From CAIUPE01 sp037131735 (GTDB lineage: Bacteria; Pseudomonadota; Alphaproteobacteria; Rhizobiales; Beijerinckiaceae), in the NCBI GenBank assembly GCA_037131735.1, contig JBAXQM010000029.1, forward strand, positions 1-28,907: a stretch of 28,907 nucleotides of DNA. Direction: 5' to 3'. The translations under genes were made by a program, and so were the position numbers. Positions 16,188 through 24,268 of this stretch are shown here, one piece after another; position 1 is the stretch's first letter; every line of letters begins with the position of its first letter. Below the pieces are notes generated by a model, which was given only the letters and a program-made list of their open reading frames with translations, ran no database searches and was not told the DNA's origin.

Positions 16188-16197
16188 GGTCGCTGAT

Positions 16198-17700
16198 TTA
16201 TTTAAACCATATATCGGCCTGCAGATGCAGCGCTGAAGGTTGAACGTGATCTAAAGTTGTAATCAGCGTTTTAGGACCAAGCGGATTTCCGCTCGGATCA
16301 TAATACACACCTGTGCCACCAGTCGAATTCGCAGCCAAGATCAGATGATGATCGGCGATGGGGTCGGTTCCTGTATATCCCGCCGTGCTAAAAATGCCTC
16401 GGAGATCGAGAAGATCGGTCCCGACAGTGAAATCAGTGATATGACCGGCACGATTTGGTAAAGCTTTGAACACAAAGTCATCAATACCGATGCCACCCGT
16501 TAACACATCCGCGCCTTTGCCCGCGATCAATTCATCGTTGCCGGACAGGCCATTCATAACATTGCCGTAGAAGGTAGATTCAGAGATCATTAAATTATCA
16601 AGTTCATTGCCGATACCTGTCTGCGAACCTGCTGACGGACTTTTGACAATACCAATGAGAGTCATGTTTTCAACATTTTTGGGAAGTGTGAAGCTTTTAG
16701 ACGCATTCAACACAGTATCGATACCGAGGGGATATATATCCTCAACCACTCTGCATTTACTTGTGTAGACAAGAAAGACATCATTGCCGAGGCCGGTCAT
16801 TGTGTCATTACCGCCCCATGAATCAAAGAATGTATTTGGTGATGTTCCTGTCAAAACATTGTTGCGTGCTGTTCCCTTGATCAATTGAGTTGTGGCCGGT
16901 GTTGTCGGCAAGTCAAAGAGCGCTTGAATAATCGGCGTATCCGGAAGCGCTGCATAGGCGCGGATATAGTCGATTTGCATACGCGCCGGAAAAGGCGTGG
17001 TCCCATCGGGACTGCCCGGCCAATCGCCACCAAGGGCAAGATCGGCAAGTATATACATAGGTTTGTTCATATCAGGCCGGGTTGCCTGACGGGCTACGGC
17101 GACACCATCAAAATACCATGTGATATAATCTTTTTCCCAATCGACACCATATTTATGAAATCCGGTTGTCATGCCGGGCGCATTGACAACGCCGCCTGCA
17201 ACGAGATTGCCATCATAATGAATAAACATCTGCAAAGTTGTAGGAAGACTACCAATCATTTCCATAATGTCGATTTCGGGGGGCCATGATTGATCGGTGG
17301 GCAACAGCCAGAATGCCGGCCATACGCCTTGTCCTGCGGGCAATTGCGCACGCATCTCGAAATAGCCATAGGTCTGAGCAAAAGAATGAAAAGTTGTAAT
17401 CATCCCCGACGTGTAAGCATGGCCCGTAATTGCTTGGATTTCTGGTGTTGCTGGCTTTCCTTCAATCGTCAAAACACCATTTGAAATTGTGTAGGGATTA
17501 ACGGAGCTCGTCGGACCATAGAAGGGGTTGATATACCACTGAAGCTCACCGGTTGTTCCGCTTGATCCACCACTCGAGCCACTCCATGGATAAGCGGCTT
17601 CCCAAATGCCCGTTGAGCCGTTCCAAAAGCTTAGGGAATTAAACTCTTCATCGAATACGAGATTGGCCGTTAAGTCCAGATGAAGGGGATCAATGAGCAT
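16198..17700 (-). CDS. Secreted GH16 endo-beta-glucanase with RTX-like C-terminus (ExsH-like)
   Basis: A 500-residue glycoside hydrolase. Residues about 10-252 form a GH16 domain with the active-site motif PEIDIMEM (nucleophile Glu142, acid/base Glu147) and YGYFEMRAQLPAGQGVWPAFW. Residues about 280-410 hold degenerate calcium-binding RTX repeats (WGGNDTMTGLGNDVF, LSGNDELIAGKGADVL, TGGIGIDDF). There is no Sec signal peptide. A C-terminal type I secretion signal is therefore expected, as for rhizobial ExsH, which trims exopolysaccharide; no type I secretion genes are nearby. ATG 17700 has TGGAGATAG upstream. It converges with the PanB-like gene, with 10 bases between the stops. Confidence 0.87.
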   Translation of the reverse strand: MLIDPLHLDLTANLVFDEEFNSLSFWNGSTGIWEAAYPWSGSSGGSSGTTGELQWYINPFYGPTSSVNPYTISNGVLTIEGKPATPEIQAITGHAYTSGMITTFHSFAQTYGYFEMRAQLPAGQGVWPAFWLLPTDQSWPPEIDIMEMIGSLPTTLQMFIHYDGNLVAGGVVNAPGMTTGFHKYGVDWEKDYITWYFDGVAVARQATRPDMNKPMYILADLALGGDWPGSPDGTTPFPARMQIDYIRAYAALPDTPIIQALFDLPTTPATTQLIKGTARNNVLTGTSPNTFFDSWGGNDTMTGLGNDVFLVYTSKCRVVEDIYPLGIDTVLNASKSFTLPKNVENMTLIGIVKSPSAGSQTGIGNELDNLMISESTFYGNVMNGLSGNDELIAGKGADVLTGGIGIDDFVFKALPNRAGHITDFTVGTDLLDLRGIFSTAGYTGTDPIADHHLILAANSTGGTGVYYDPSGNPLGPKTLITTLDHVQPSALHLQADIWFK

Positions 17701-17959
17701 TATACTATCTCCATATATTGAGATCTGGTCGCGTTTTACATGCCAAGTCCGACTAGAAGTATTAGGAGATTAGCTTAGAGATGCTGGATGGTCCGCCTCT
17801 TTACCTATTCGCTCTCATCAAGCTCTTTTGAGGATATTCACTTTAAGTAAAAATTGAATACGTAGTAATGATGACGTGGCATCAAACATTTTTGAGCTGT
17901 GAGGTTATAATTTGGCTAACGCCGATCTATTTGACGTGCCTGATGAAGGGTTTTACATT

Positions 17960-18637
17960 TTAGCATTTGAACGATGACGCCAATTCAACAATATCTCTAT
18001 TGTTCAAAATTTTCTTTTCGAAATGACCATCGGCGACTGAGAGCATCGCTTTACCGATATCGCGGGTCGTGGGAATCCACGCCGGATTGAGCAATCGGAC
18101 GAGATGCACAAGCGGCGTAAAGAGGATATAGATCAAATCATATAATTTTGTCTTCGACCGAATGCCATCTAAAGGCAGTATTGCGCCAGGCCGAAACATA
18201 TAAGTGGATTTGAAATTCATCTTGAGAAGCGCGTTTTCGGTTTTGCCTTTCACGCGTGCCCACATCGTCGGGCCCTGTTCTGAGCTGTCGGTACCCTGTC
18301 CCGTAACATAGACAAAAGTGAGTTGAGGGTTCAGGTGCAGAAGTGTCGCGGCAACCGAAAGCGTAAGATCATAAGTCAGCTTTGTGTAAGTTTGTTCGTC
18401 AAGAAAGGCCGCTGATACACCAACGCAGAATATGCAGGCATCATATCCGGTAAGGTCTGTTCGAATTGTCGAGAGATCAAAAAGATCATCAACGATTAAC
18501 TCAATGATCTTTTTGTCTCTAAATGGCGCTGGTGAACGCCCCACAAGGGTGACGGTCTCTATCCATGATGTCTTCAGGGCTTCCTTAATGACCGCTTGGC
18601 CGATCATGCCGGTTGCACCAAAAACAATGACTTTCAT
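17960..18637 (-). CDS. NAD(P)-binding atypical SDR / epimerase-like protein
   Basis: A 225-residue Rossmann-fold protein with an N-terminal nucleotide-binding motif GATGMIGQAV (about residues 7-16). Next come GRSPAPF at the end of beta-2 and FCVGVSAAF, then the central YVTGQGTDSSEQG strand and a KGKTENALL helix carrying the probable catalytic Lys. A Tyr in the usual YxxxK spacing is not evident, which fits the atypical SDR class. A mildly hydrophobic YILFTPLVHLVRLL segment follows. It lies 38 bases after the alpha/beta hydrolase stop on the same strand, so they probably form a two-gene operon. Substrate unknown. Confidence 0.78.
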   Translation of the reverse strand: MKVIVFGATGMIGQAVIKEALKTSWIETVTLVGRSPAPFRDKKIIELIVDDLFDLSTIRTDLTGYDACIFCVGVSAAFLDEQTYTKLTYDLTLSVAATLLHLNPQLTFVYVTGQGTDSSEQGPTMWARVKGKTENALLKMNFKSTYMFRPGAILPLDGIRSKTKLYDLIYILFTPLVHLVRLLNPAWIPTTRDIGKAMLSVADGHFEKKILNNRDIVELASSFKC

Positions 18638-18675
18638 TATGCGTGTATTCCCACTTTGGCGGCTTTTCCTTCAGC

Positions 18676-19500
18676 TTAGCCAATGAATGATTTCAGGACA
18701 GCGTTAAACTTTTCTGGATTTTCAACGAACATGAAATGACTTCCGCCTTCGTCTGCCGAGAAAATTTCAAGTCGTGCACCCGGTATTTTTGATGCGATCC
18801 ATTGTGCTGCATCAATCGGGAAGATCGTATTCAACGCGCCACCAATAACGAGCACAGGCTTGCCAAGTTTAGGCACAACATTTTCGATCACATCACGCCA
18901 ATCCTGGCTGCAATGATCGACGAGCAGGCGCGCGGCATAGGCACCAGGCATTTTGAGTGCTTCTGATTTATTGAACGATACAATTTCATCGTTAATTGAA
19001 GGACTGAAAAATGCACCCTTCAACCCATCAAGCACAGCGGATTGCGCATTCGCCACACCGGCCGCTGTTGCATATAAGACGTCAGGCGTAAAAGCCGCGC
19101 CTGTTTCTTTCAGCGCTTGTCCTTCAAGACCAAAGCCATTTGTTACAACAGGGGCTTGATCAATGAAGATGAATTTGGAAATTCGATCAGCGCCAAATTG
19201 CTCGATATAGCTCCATAGAATTGAAGCCCCCATTGAATGGCCGCCAATCGCGATCTCTTTCAAATCTCGCTCAAGAATGAACTCACGTAAATCTTGTGCG
19301 AGACGCGCGATGCGGTAGCCGCTGCTCGGCTTCGGAGAGTCGCCATGACCGCGCATATCAACAGCGATCACGCGGTAGCGGTCGCTCAACCCGTCTATTT
19401 GCGCTTGATAGCCCTTGGCACTTTGCGACCACCCCGGAACGAGAAGAAGCGTCGGTCCCGTGCCTTTTTCAATCGCGCTCAGTTTGATGCTCGAAGCCAT
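18676..19500 (-). CDS. Alpha/beta hydrolase
   Basis: A 274-residue alpha/beta-hydrolase with the nucleophile elbow GGHSMGAS (Ser89), oxyanion segment VPGWSQSAKG, and RVIAVDMRGHGDS after strand 4. The catalytic His is probably His255 in GGSHFMFVENPEKF. Overall layout resembles esterases, haloperoxidase-like and lactonase-type enzymes, and the reaction cannot be specified. An excellent CGGAGGACTC site precedes ATG 19500, so the start is secure. It is the first gene of a leftward pair with the Rossmann-fold protein and is divergent from the B12-binding regulator gene; the 228-base gap must hold both promoters. Confidence 0.85.
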   Translation of the reverse strand: MASSIKLSAIEKGTGPTLLLVPGWSQSAKGYQAQIDGLSDRYRVIAVDMRGHGDSPKPSSGYRIARLAQDLREFILERDLKEIAIGGHSMGASILWSYIEQFGADRISKFIFIDQAPVVTNGFGLEGQALKETGAAFTPDVLYATAAGVANAQSAVLDGLKGAFFSPSINDEIVSFNKSEALKMPGAYAARLLVDHCSQDWRDVIENVVPKLGKPVLVIGGALNTIFPIDAAQWIASKIPGARLEIFSADEGGSHFMFVENPEKFNAVLKSFIG

Positions 19501-19728
19501 GAGTCCTCCGGTACATTTTTGTTGTTGTCGTTCGAATACGTGTATCTAACCGCAGTTTCTGGGGATGTGGCAAGGACTTTGGTGCGCCAAGGGCCTTTCT
19601 TCTTTTGCCATCTATTTTGCTGGCAAATGCCCTGAACTTGCTAAATCCTAATTTGTTGCTAGGCTTCGAGAAAATACGGCCTTCAGGCCAGAAAACAGTC
19701 CGTGGAACACGATTGCCGGGAGGAAGAC

Positions 19729-20634
19729 TTGTCTGCGGGAGAAGGCCAATCCAGCGCGACCCCTTTTCAATCGGATCGCGATCAGGAGGCTCCTCAGGGG
19801 ACGAGGCTTCACGCCCATCAGCCCGTTTTAAATTCGGCCCCTGAAGACGGTCGCGAGGCGATACTCGCGGATGTTATTTCCAAAACAATCATTCCTACAC
19901 TATTATCTCAAAACAGCGGTATTTTGGCGCCGTCTGATTTTGGGGCTCATCCGAGTGAAGCCGATATTCAAAAGTTAAGCGCTTTCATTCTCGGGCCCGA
20001 TAACGCTGATGCGCTCGACTATATTTATTCACTTCGTGATCGCGGGATTTCGCTCGATTCTCTTCACCTTGAATTACTAGAGCCGACGGCACGCCATCTC
20101 GGTGAATTATGGGATAAAGACGAGATCAATTTCTTTGATGTGACAGTTGGTATATCGCGGTTGCAGCGCATTGTTCATCATTTCTCCGATCTTGATCGTG
20201 TCGAGCCCTATGATGATAAACGTCGTGCTTTGATTATGGTCGCACCCGGCGAGGACCATAGTTTTGGCAATCAAATTGTTCAAAAATTCATGCGTGCCGC
20301 CGGGTGGGCCGTTCTCACGCTCACGGGGTCGGAACGAGATGATCTCGTTGAAACGGTCTCTCGCGAATGGTTTGCCGTTATCGGTTTTTCGATTAGCGGC
20401 CACACTCATATAGAGGCGCTGGTCAAGACAATTAAAGTCTTGCGTACCCGTTCTTTAAATCCGCATATCGGCATTATGATTGGCGGGCCGATGGTTGTCG
20501 CGAAGCCTGAACTCGTTGAGCATATCGGTGCTGATGGAACCGCGAGCAATGCCGCTTCGGCCGTCATTTTGGCTAAAAAGCTTTTGGCGCAAGGCCTCGC
20601 GGCCGAGGCCGGTTTGGGCGCTCTGGAGCCTTAG
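19729..20634 (+). CDS. B12-binding domain regulator (AerR/PpaA-like)
   Basis: A 301-residue protein with a helical region (about 60-155) followed by a cobalamin-binding Rossmann domain. The motif PGEDHSFG (His177 as likely cobalt ligand) has Glu in place of the usual Asp, as in AerR/PpaA proteins. Further blocks are KFMRAAGWAV, IGFSISGHTHIEAL and IGIMIGGPMVV. AerR-type proteins modulate the photosynthesis repressor CrtJ/PpsR in response to light through B12. I choose the TTG at 19729 because GGGAGGAAG lies five bases upstream; the frame also extends to a GTG at 19702 without a good site. No crtJ/ppsR is adjacent. A methanol or methionine corrinoid role is less likely, given the motif. Confidence 0.75.
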   Translation: MSAGEGQSSATPFQSDRDQEAPQGTRLHAHQPVLNSAPEDGREAILADVISKTIIPTLLSQNSGILAPSDFGAHPSEADIQKLSAFILGPDNADALDYIYSLRDRGISLDSLHLELLEPTARHLGELWDKDEINFFDVTVGISRLQRIVHHFSDLDRVEPYDDKRRALIMVAPGEDHSFGNQIVQKFMRAAGWAVLTLTGSERDDLVETVSREWFAVIGFSISGHTHIEALVKTIKVLRTRSLNPHIGIMIGGPMVVAKPELVEHIGADGTASNAASAVILAKKLLAQGLAAEAGLGALEP

Positions 20635-20977
20635 GCCAGATCGTCCAATTTACTGAGCCAGAGCACCCGTTAAGGTCCAGAAATCCTTTTCAACAAAGGG
20701 CGCTAAGGTGACGGACGGGGCGCTCGGCTTTGCTTCGTTAGGTATCAGAGCGCCCGCAAAGCCATTATTTTAGCGATAAAACACGATCGACTTGAACTTC
20801 CGCGCGCGCTTAACAGATCGCCGCTACAGCCCTTTCGCACTGCGGTAGGTGCCTGCGGCGGATCAAGCTTCGGTGGAATTATTCGGTTCGCGCCCGCTTC
20901 TGATCGTGCAGCTTCTATGGTAGAAAATCTCAAGGAATCCAGCGTTCCTGCGGCAGCTTAATTTTGGAGTGACTGTA
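20635..20977 (+). other. Intergenic leader region before the aminotransferase
   Basis: This 343-base gap contains the overlapping inverted repeats described separately (20698-20763) and a small CCTTT-TCAAC-AAAGG hairpin at 20685-20699. It also has an open plus-strand frame at 20707-20961 of about 84 codons. That frame has no ATG, GTG or TTG until an ATG at 20917, fifteen codons before its stop. No recognisable protein, tRNA or known riboswitch was found. It is probably a long 5' leader with the promoter. Confidence 0.45.
20698..20763 (+). promoter_or_regulatory. Overlapping inverted repeats, candidate attenuator or pseudoknot
   Basis: GGGCGCTC (20718-20725) is complementary to GAGCGCCC (20748-20755). 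The next block, GGCTTTGC (20726-20733), is complementary to GCAAAGCC (20756-20763), giving the order a-b-a'-b'. A further GGGCGCT at 20698-20704 can compete for a'. The b/b' stem is followed by ATTATTTT, which is terminator-like. The alternative pairings suggest a regulated leader for the aminotransferase gene 215 bases downstream, or a structured 3' end of the upstream transcript. No known family was recognised. Confidence 0.4.
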
Positions 20978-22357
20978 ATGACCCTGAACATCAGCCCTAA
21001 CGATCTCGGCCATGTGATCGAAGCAGATCGCGCGAATGTGTGGCATCATCTGAGCCAACATAAAGCCTATGAGACCATTAACCCGCGCATCTATATTGAA
21101 GGCAAGGGTCTGAAGGTCTGGGACGCTTTGGGTAATGAATATCTCGACGCGGTGTCAGGTGGCGTTTGGACGGTCAATGTCGGCTATGGCCGTGAAAGCA
21201 TCGCGAATGCGGTGCGTGACCAGCTCATAAAGCTCAATTATTTTGCAGGCGCTGCGGGCACCATTCCGGGCGCGCTTTTCGCTGAAAAGCTCATTGAAAA
21301 AATGCCCGGCATGAGCCGCGTTTATTATTCGAACTCCGGCTCTGAGGCGAATGAGAAGGTTTACAAGATGGTGCGCCAGATCGCGCATCGTCATCATGGT
21401 GGCAAGAAGTGGAAGATCTTGTTCCGTGAGAGAGATTATCACGGCACGACGATTGCCACGCTCGCCACATCAGGCCAGCCGCAACGCGCCGCGCAATATG
21501 GACCATTTCCGGATGGCTTTATCAGCGTTCCGCATTGCCTCGAATATCGCAAGCAATGGGATGTCGAGAATTACGGCGAGCGCGCAGCAAACGCGATTGA
21601 AGAAGTTATTCTGCGTGAAGGCCCCGATACGGTGGGCTGCATTGTTCTCGAGCCGGTAACAGCAGGTGGTGGTGTTATTGTGCCGCCTAAGGGCTATTGG
21701 GAACGTGTGCAGCAGATCTGCGAAAAATATCAGGTCCTGCTTCACATTGACGAAGTTGTATGCGGTGTGGGCCGTACGGGTAAATGGTTTGGCTATCAGC
21801 AATATGGAGTGAAGCCTGATTTCGTGACCATGGCGAAGGGTGTGGCCTCGGGCTATGCGGCGATCAGCTGCACGGTGACAACCGAACGCGTCTTCGACAT
21901 GTTCAAGGATGATGCGTCGGATCCGATGAGCTATTTCCGCGATATCTCGACCTTTGGGGGTTGCACCGCCGGTCCGGTCGCGGCTCTCGAAAATATGCGC
22001 ATCATCGAAGAAGAAAATCTTCTCGAAAATACGGTGCGTATGGGTGAGCGCTGCCTCAAAAATCTTGAGGCGCTGAAAGCAAAGCATAATGTTGTGGGCG
22101 ATGTCCGCGGCTTGGGCCTTTTCCTCGGCGCTGAACTTGTGGCCGACCGCAAGACCAAAGAGCCGATTGACGAAAAGCGCGTGCAGGCTGTTGTTGCTGA
22201 TTGCTTGAAGCAAGGCGTCATCATCGGCGCGACCAATCGGTCGCTCGACGGATTGAACAATACGCTCTGCTTGTCGCCTGCATTGATTGCGACGGCCAAT
22301 GACATCGACCGGATTACCGATGTCATCGACCGCGCGCTTACCAATGTGTTCGGCTAA
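20978..22357 (+). CDS. tpa: Taurine--pyruvate aminotransferase (class III)
   Basis: A 459-residue PLP-dependent class III omega-aminotransferase. Features are YYSNSGSEANEK (about 116-127), the LHIDEVVCGVGRTG block with the PLP-ring Asp258, and the PLP Lys287 in TMAKGVASGY. RDYHGTTIATLATSGQPQR, CIVLEPVTAGGG and YFRDISTFGGCTAGP closely follow taurine:pyruvate aminotransferases (EC 2.6.1.77), which make sulfoacetaldehyde and alanine. Other omega-amino acids remain possible. The ATG at 20978 has TTGGAGTG eight bases before it; the GTG at 20969 overlaps that site. It is monocistronic, closed by a strong terminator. No sulfoacetaldehyde acetyltransferase (xsc) is in the window. Confidence 0.8.
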   Translation: MTLNISPNDLGHVIEADRANVWHHLSQHKAYETINPRIYIEGKGLKVWDALGNEYLDAVSGGVWTVNVGYGRESIANAVRDQLIKLNYFAGAAGTIPGALFAEKLIEKMPGMSRVYYSNSGSEANEKVYKMVRQIAHRHHGGKKWKILFRERDYHGTTIATLATSGQPQRAAQYGPFPDGFISVPHCLEYRKQWDVENYGERAANAIEEVILREGPDTVGCIVLEPVTAGGGVIVPPKGYWERVQQICEKYQVLLHIDEVVCGVGRTGKWFGYQQYGVKPDFVTMAKGVASGYAAISCTVTTERVFDMFKDDASDPMSYFRDISTFGGCTAGPVAALENMRIIEEENLLENTVRMGERCLKNLEALKAKHNVVGDVRGLGLFLGAELVADRKTKEPIDEKRVQAVVADCLKQGVIIGATNRSLDGLNNTLCLSPALIATANDIDRITDVIDRALTNVFG

Positions 22358-22379
22358 GCGGATCTAAGTGTTTTAAAGT

Positions 22380-22427
22380 GCGGCACGGAGGAGAGGCTCG
22401 GCCTCATTTCTGTGCCGCTCTTTTTTT
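22380..22427 (+). terminator. Intrinsic terminator after tpa
   Basis: GCGGCAC at 22380-22386 pairs with GTGCCGC at 22412-22418, and an inner GAGGC-TCG-GCCTC hairpin lies at 22393-22405. A TCTTTTTTT run follows immediately. It lies 22 bases after the aminotransferase stop codon and separates it from the ABC-F gene. The long upstream extension of the ABC-F frame begins inside this stem, which argues against that extension being translated. Confidence 0.88.
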
Positions 22428-22576
22428 GTCCATTTTTATTCACGCGGCCACGCCCACGCCCGAAAAAGCCACTTTGTCGACGAAAATTGCGCGTGAAGTG
22501 CTGTGGGCTCTTTCGTCTGCGCGCCGAATGGCCTATGGGCTCCCAGACAATCCTTTCTACAGGGCCCCTCAGACGC

Positions 22577-24199
22577 ATGATCCGCATCGAAAATATCAGC
22601 AAGCAAAACGGTCACCAAATCGTTTTCATAGAGACGTCGGCCGCGTTGCAGCGGGGCGAGAAAATCGGCCTTGTCGGCGCCAATGGTACGGGCAAGACGA
22701 CCTTGTTCCGCATGATCACGGGCGAAGAGCAGGCCGATGAAGGACAAATCATTGTCGATCGTGGCATCACGATTGGCTATTTCAGCCAGGATGTCGGCGA
22801 GATGAAAGGCCGTTCGGCCGTTGCCGAAGTGATGGATGGTGTCGGGCCGATAAGTGCTGTGGCGATTGAATTGAAAGCGCTTGAAACCGCGATGGCCGAT
22901 CCAGAACGGTTCGATGAGATCAATGAACTCGTTGAACGTTACGGTGAAGTGCAGGCGAAATTCGAAGAGCTTGATGGCTATGCGCTTGAAAGCCGTGCGC
23001 GCGAAGTGCTTGCCGGTTTAAGCTTTAGTCAAGAGATGATGGAGGGCGATGTCGGTGTCCTCTCCGGCGGATGGAAAATGCGCGTGGCATTGGCACGTAT
23101 TCTTCTGATGAAGCCCGACGCGATGTTGCTCGACGAACCGAGCAACCATCTTGATCTTGAAAGCTTGATTTGGCTTGAAGCCTTTCTCAAAAATTATGAT
23201 GGCCTCTTGATTATGACATCCCATGATCGCGAATTCATGAATCGTGTCGTTTCAAAAATTCTTGAAATCGATGGTGGTGAGCTCAACACTTATTCGGGAA
23301 ATTACAAATTTTTCGAAGAGCAGCGCGAGATGAATGAGCGCCAGCAACAGGCGCGTTTTGAGCGGCAGCAGGCGATGCTCGCCAAGGAAATCAAATTCAT
23401 CGAACGGTTCAAAGCACGCGCCTCACATGCGGCGCAGGTGCAAAGCCGCGTGAAAAAGCTTGAAAAGATAGACAAAGTTGAGCCGCCGAAGCGTCGTCAA
23501 TCGATCTTGTTCGAGTTTCTGCCTGCGCCGCGCTCGGGTGATGATGTGGTTGCTCTTAAAAATATTCATAAATCCTATGGCAGCCGCCGGATTTATGAAG
23601 GCTTTGATTTCAGTATCCGTCGTAAGGAACGGTGGTGCGTGATGGGCGTTAATGGCGCCGGCAAATCGACCTTGTTGAAATTGGTTACCGGTAACACGGA
23701 GCCTGATGAAGGTAGTGTTGCGATTGGCGGCAGCGTGAAGCTCGGTTATTTCGCGCAGCACGCGATGGATGTTTTGGATGGTGAACACACGGTTTTCGAG
23801 TCACTTGAATCAACATTTCCGCAAGCGGGGCAGGGCTCTTTGCGTGCGCTTGCCGGGTGCTTCGGATTTTCCGGCGATGATGTTGAGAAGAGATGCCGTG
23901 TGTTATCAGGTGGCGAGAAGGCGCGTCTTGCGATGGCACGCATGCTCTATGATCCACCGAATTTTCTTGTCCTCGATGAGCCGACGAACCATCTCGATGT
24001 GATGACTAAAGACATGCTGATCAAAGCGCTCGCCGATTTTGAAGGGACTATGCTCTTCGTTTCGCATGATCGGCATTTTCTGTCAGCGCTCTCCAACCGC
24101 GTTCTCGAACTGACGCCGGACGGCGTTCATGTCTATGGCGGCGGCTATACGGAATATGTGGAGAGCACGGGACAAGAAGCGCCAGGCCTCCATAGCTGA
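22577..24199 (+). CDS. ABC-F family ATPase (ribosome-associated)
   Basis: A 540-residue soluble protein with two ABC domains and no membrane segments. ABC-F proteins bind the ribosomal E-site and relieve stalled translation or antibiotic inhibition. Domain 1 has Walker A GANGTGKTT, signature LSGGWKMR and Walker B AMLLDEPSNHLD. A charged, Gln/Arg-rich linker (EMNERQQQARFERQQAML) corresponds to the P-site tRNA interaction motif. Domain 2 has GVNGAGKST, LSGGEKAR and FLVLDEPTNHLD. The start ATG 22577 gives MIRIENISKQNG, where the family begins; upstream codons run back into the terminator. The YbiT, Uup or EttA subgroup cannot be fixed by eye; the length is closest to YbiT. Confidence 0.92.
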   Translation: MIRIENISKQNGHQIVFIETSAALQRGEKIGLVGANGTGKTTLFRMITGEEQADEGQIIVDRGITIGYFSQDVGEMKGRSAVAEVMDGVGPISAVAIELKALETAMADPERFDEINELVERYGEVQAKFEELDGYALESRAREVLAGLSFSQEMMEGDVGVLSGGWKMRVALARILLMKPDAMLLDEPSNHLDLESLIWLEAFLKNYDGLLIMTSHDREFMNRVVSKILEIDGGELNTYSGNYKFFEEQREMNERQQQARFERQQAMLAKEIKFIERFKARASHAAQVQSRVKKLEKIDKVEPPKRRQSILFEFLPAPRSGDDVVALKNIHKSYGSRRIYEGFDFSIRRKERWCVMGVNGAGKSTLLKLVTGNTEPDEGSVAIGGSVKLGYFAQHAMDVLDGEHTVFESLESTFPQAGQGSLRALAGCFGFSGDDVEKRCRVLSGGEKARLAMARMLYDPPNFLVLDEPTNHLDVMTKDMLIKALADFEGTMLFVSHDRHFLSALSNRVLELTPDGVHVYGGGYTEYVESTGQEAPGLHS

Positions 24200-24268
24200 G
24201 ACGGGGGAGACCTTGGTGCTTCGGCCTGAGCCTGTTACGATTTGGCGTATTTCGCCTGACCGAAGATC

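Noticed and set aside
22412..22576. 55-codon N-terminal extension of the ABC-F protein
   Set aside because: It starts inside the terminator stem, is Arg/Cys-rich and unlike ABC-F proteins, which begin at MIRIENIS.
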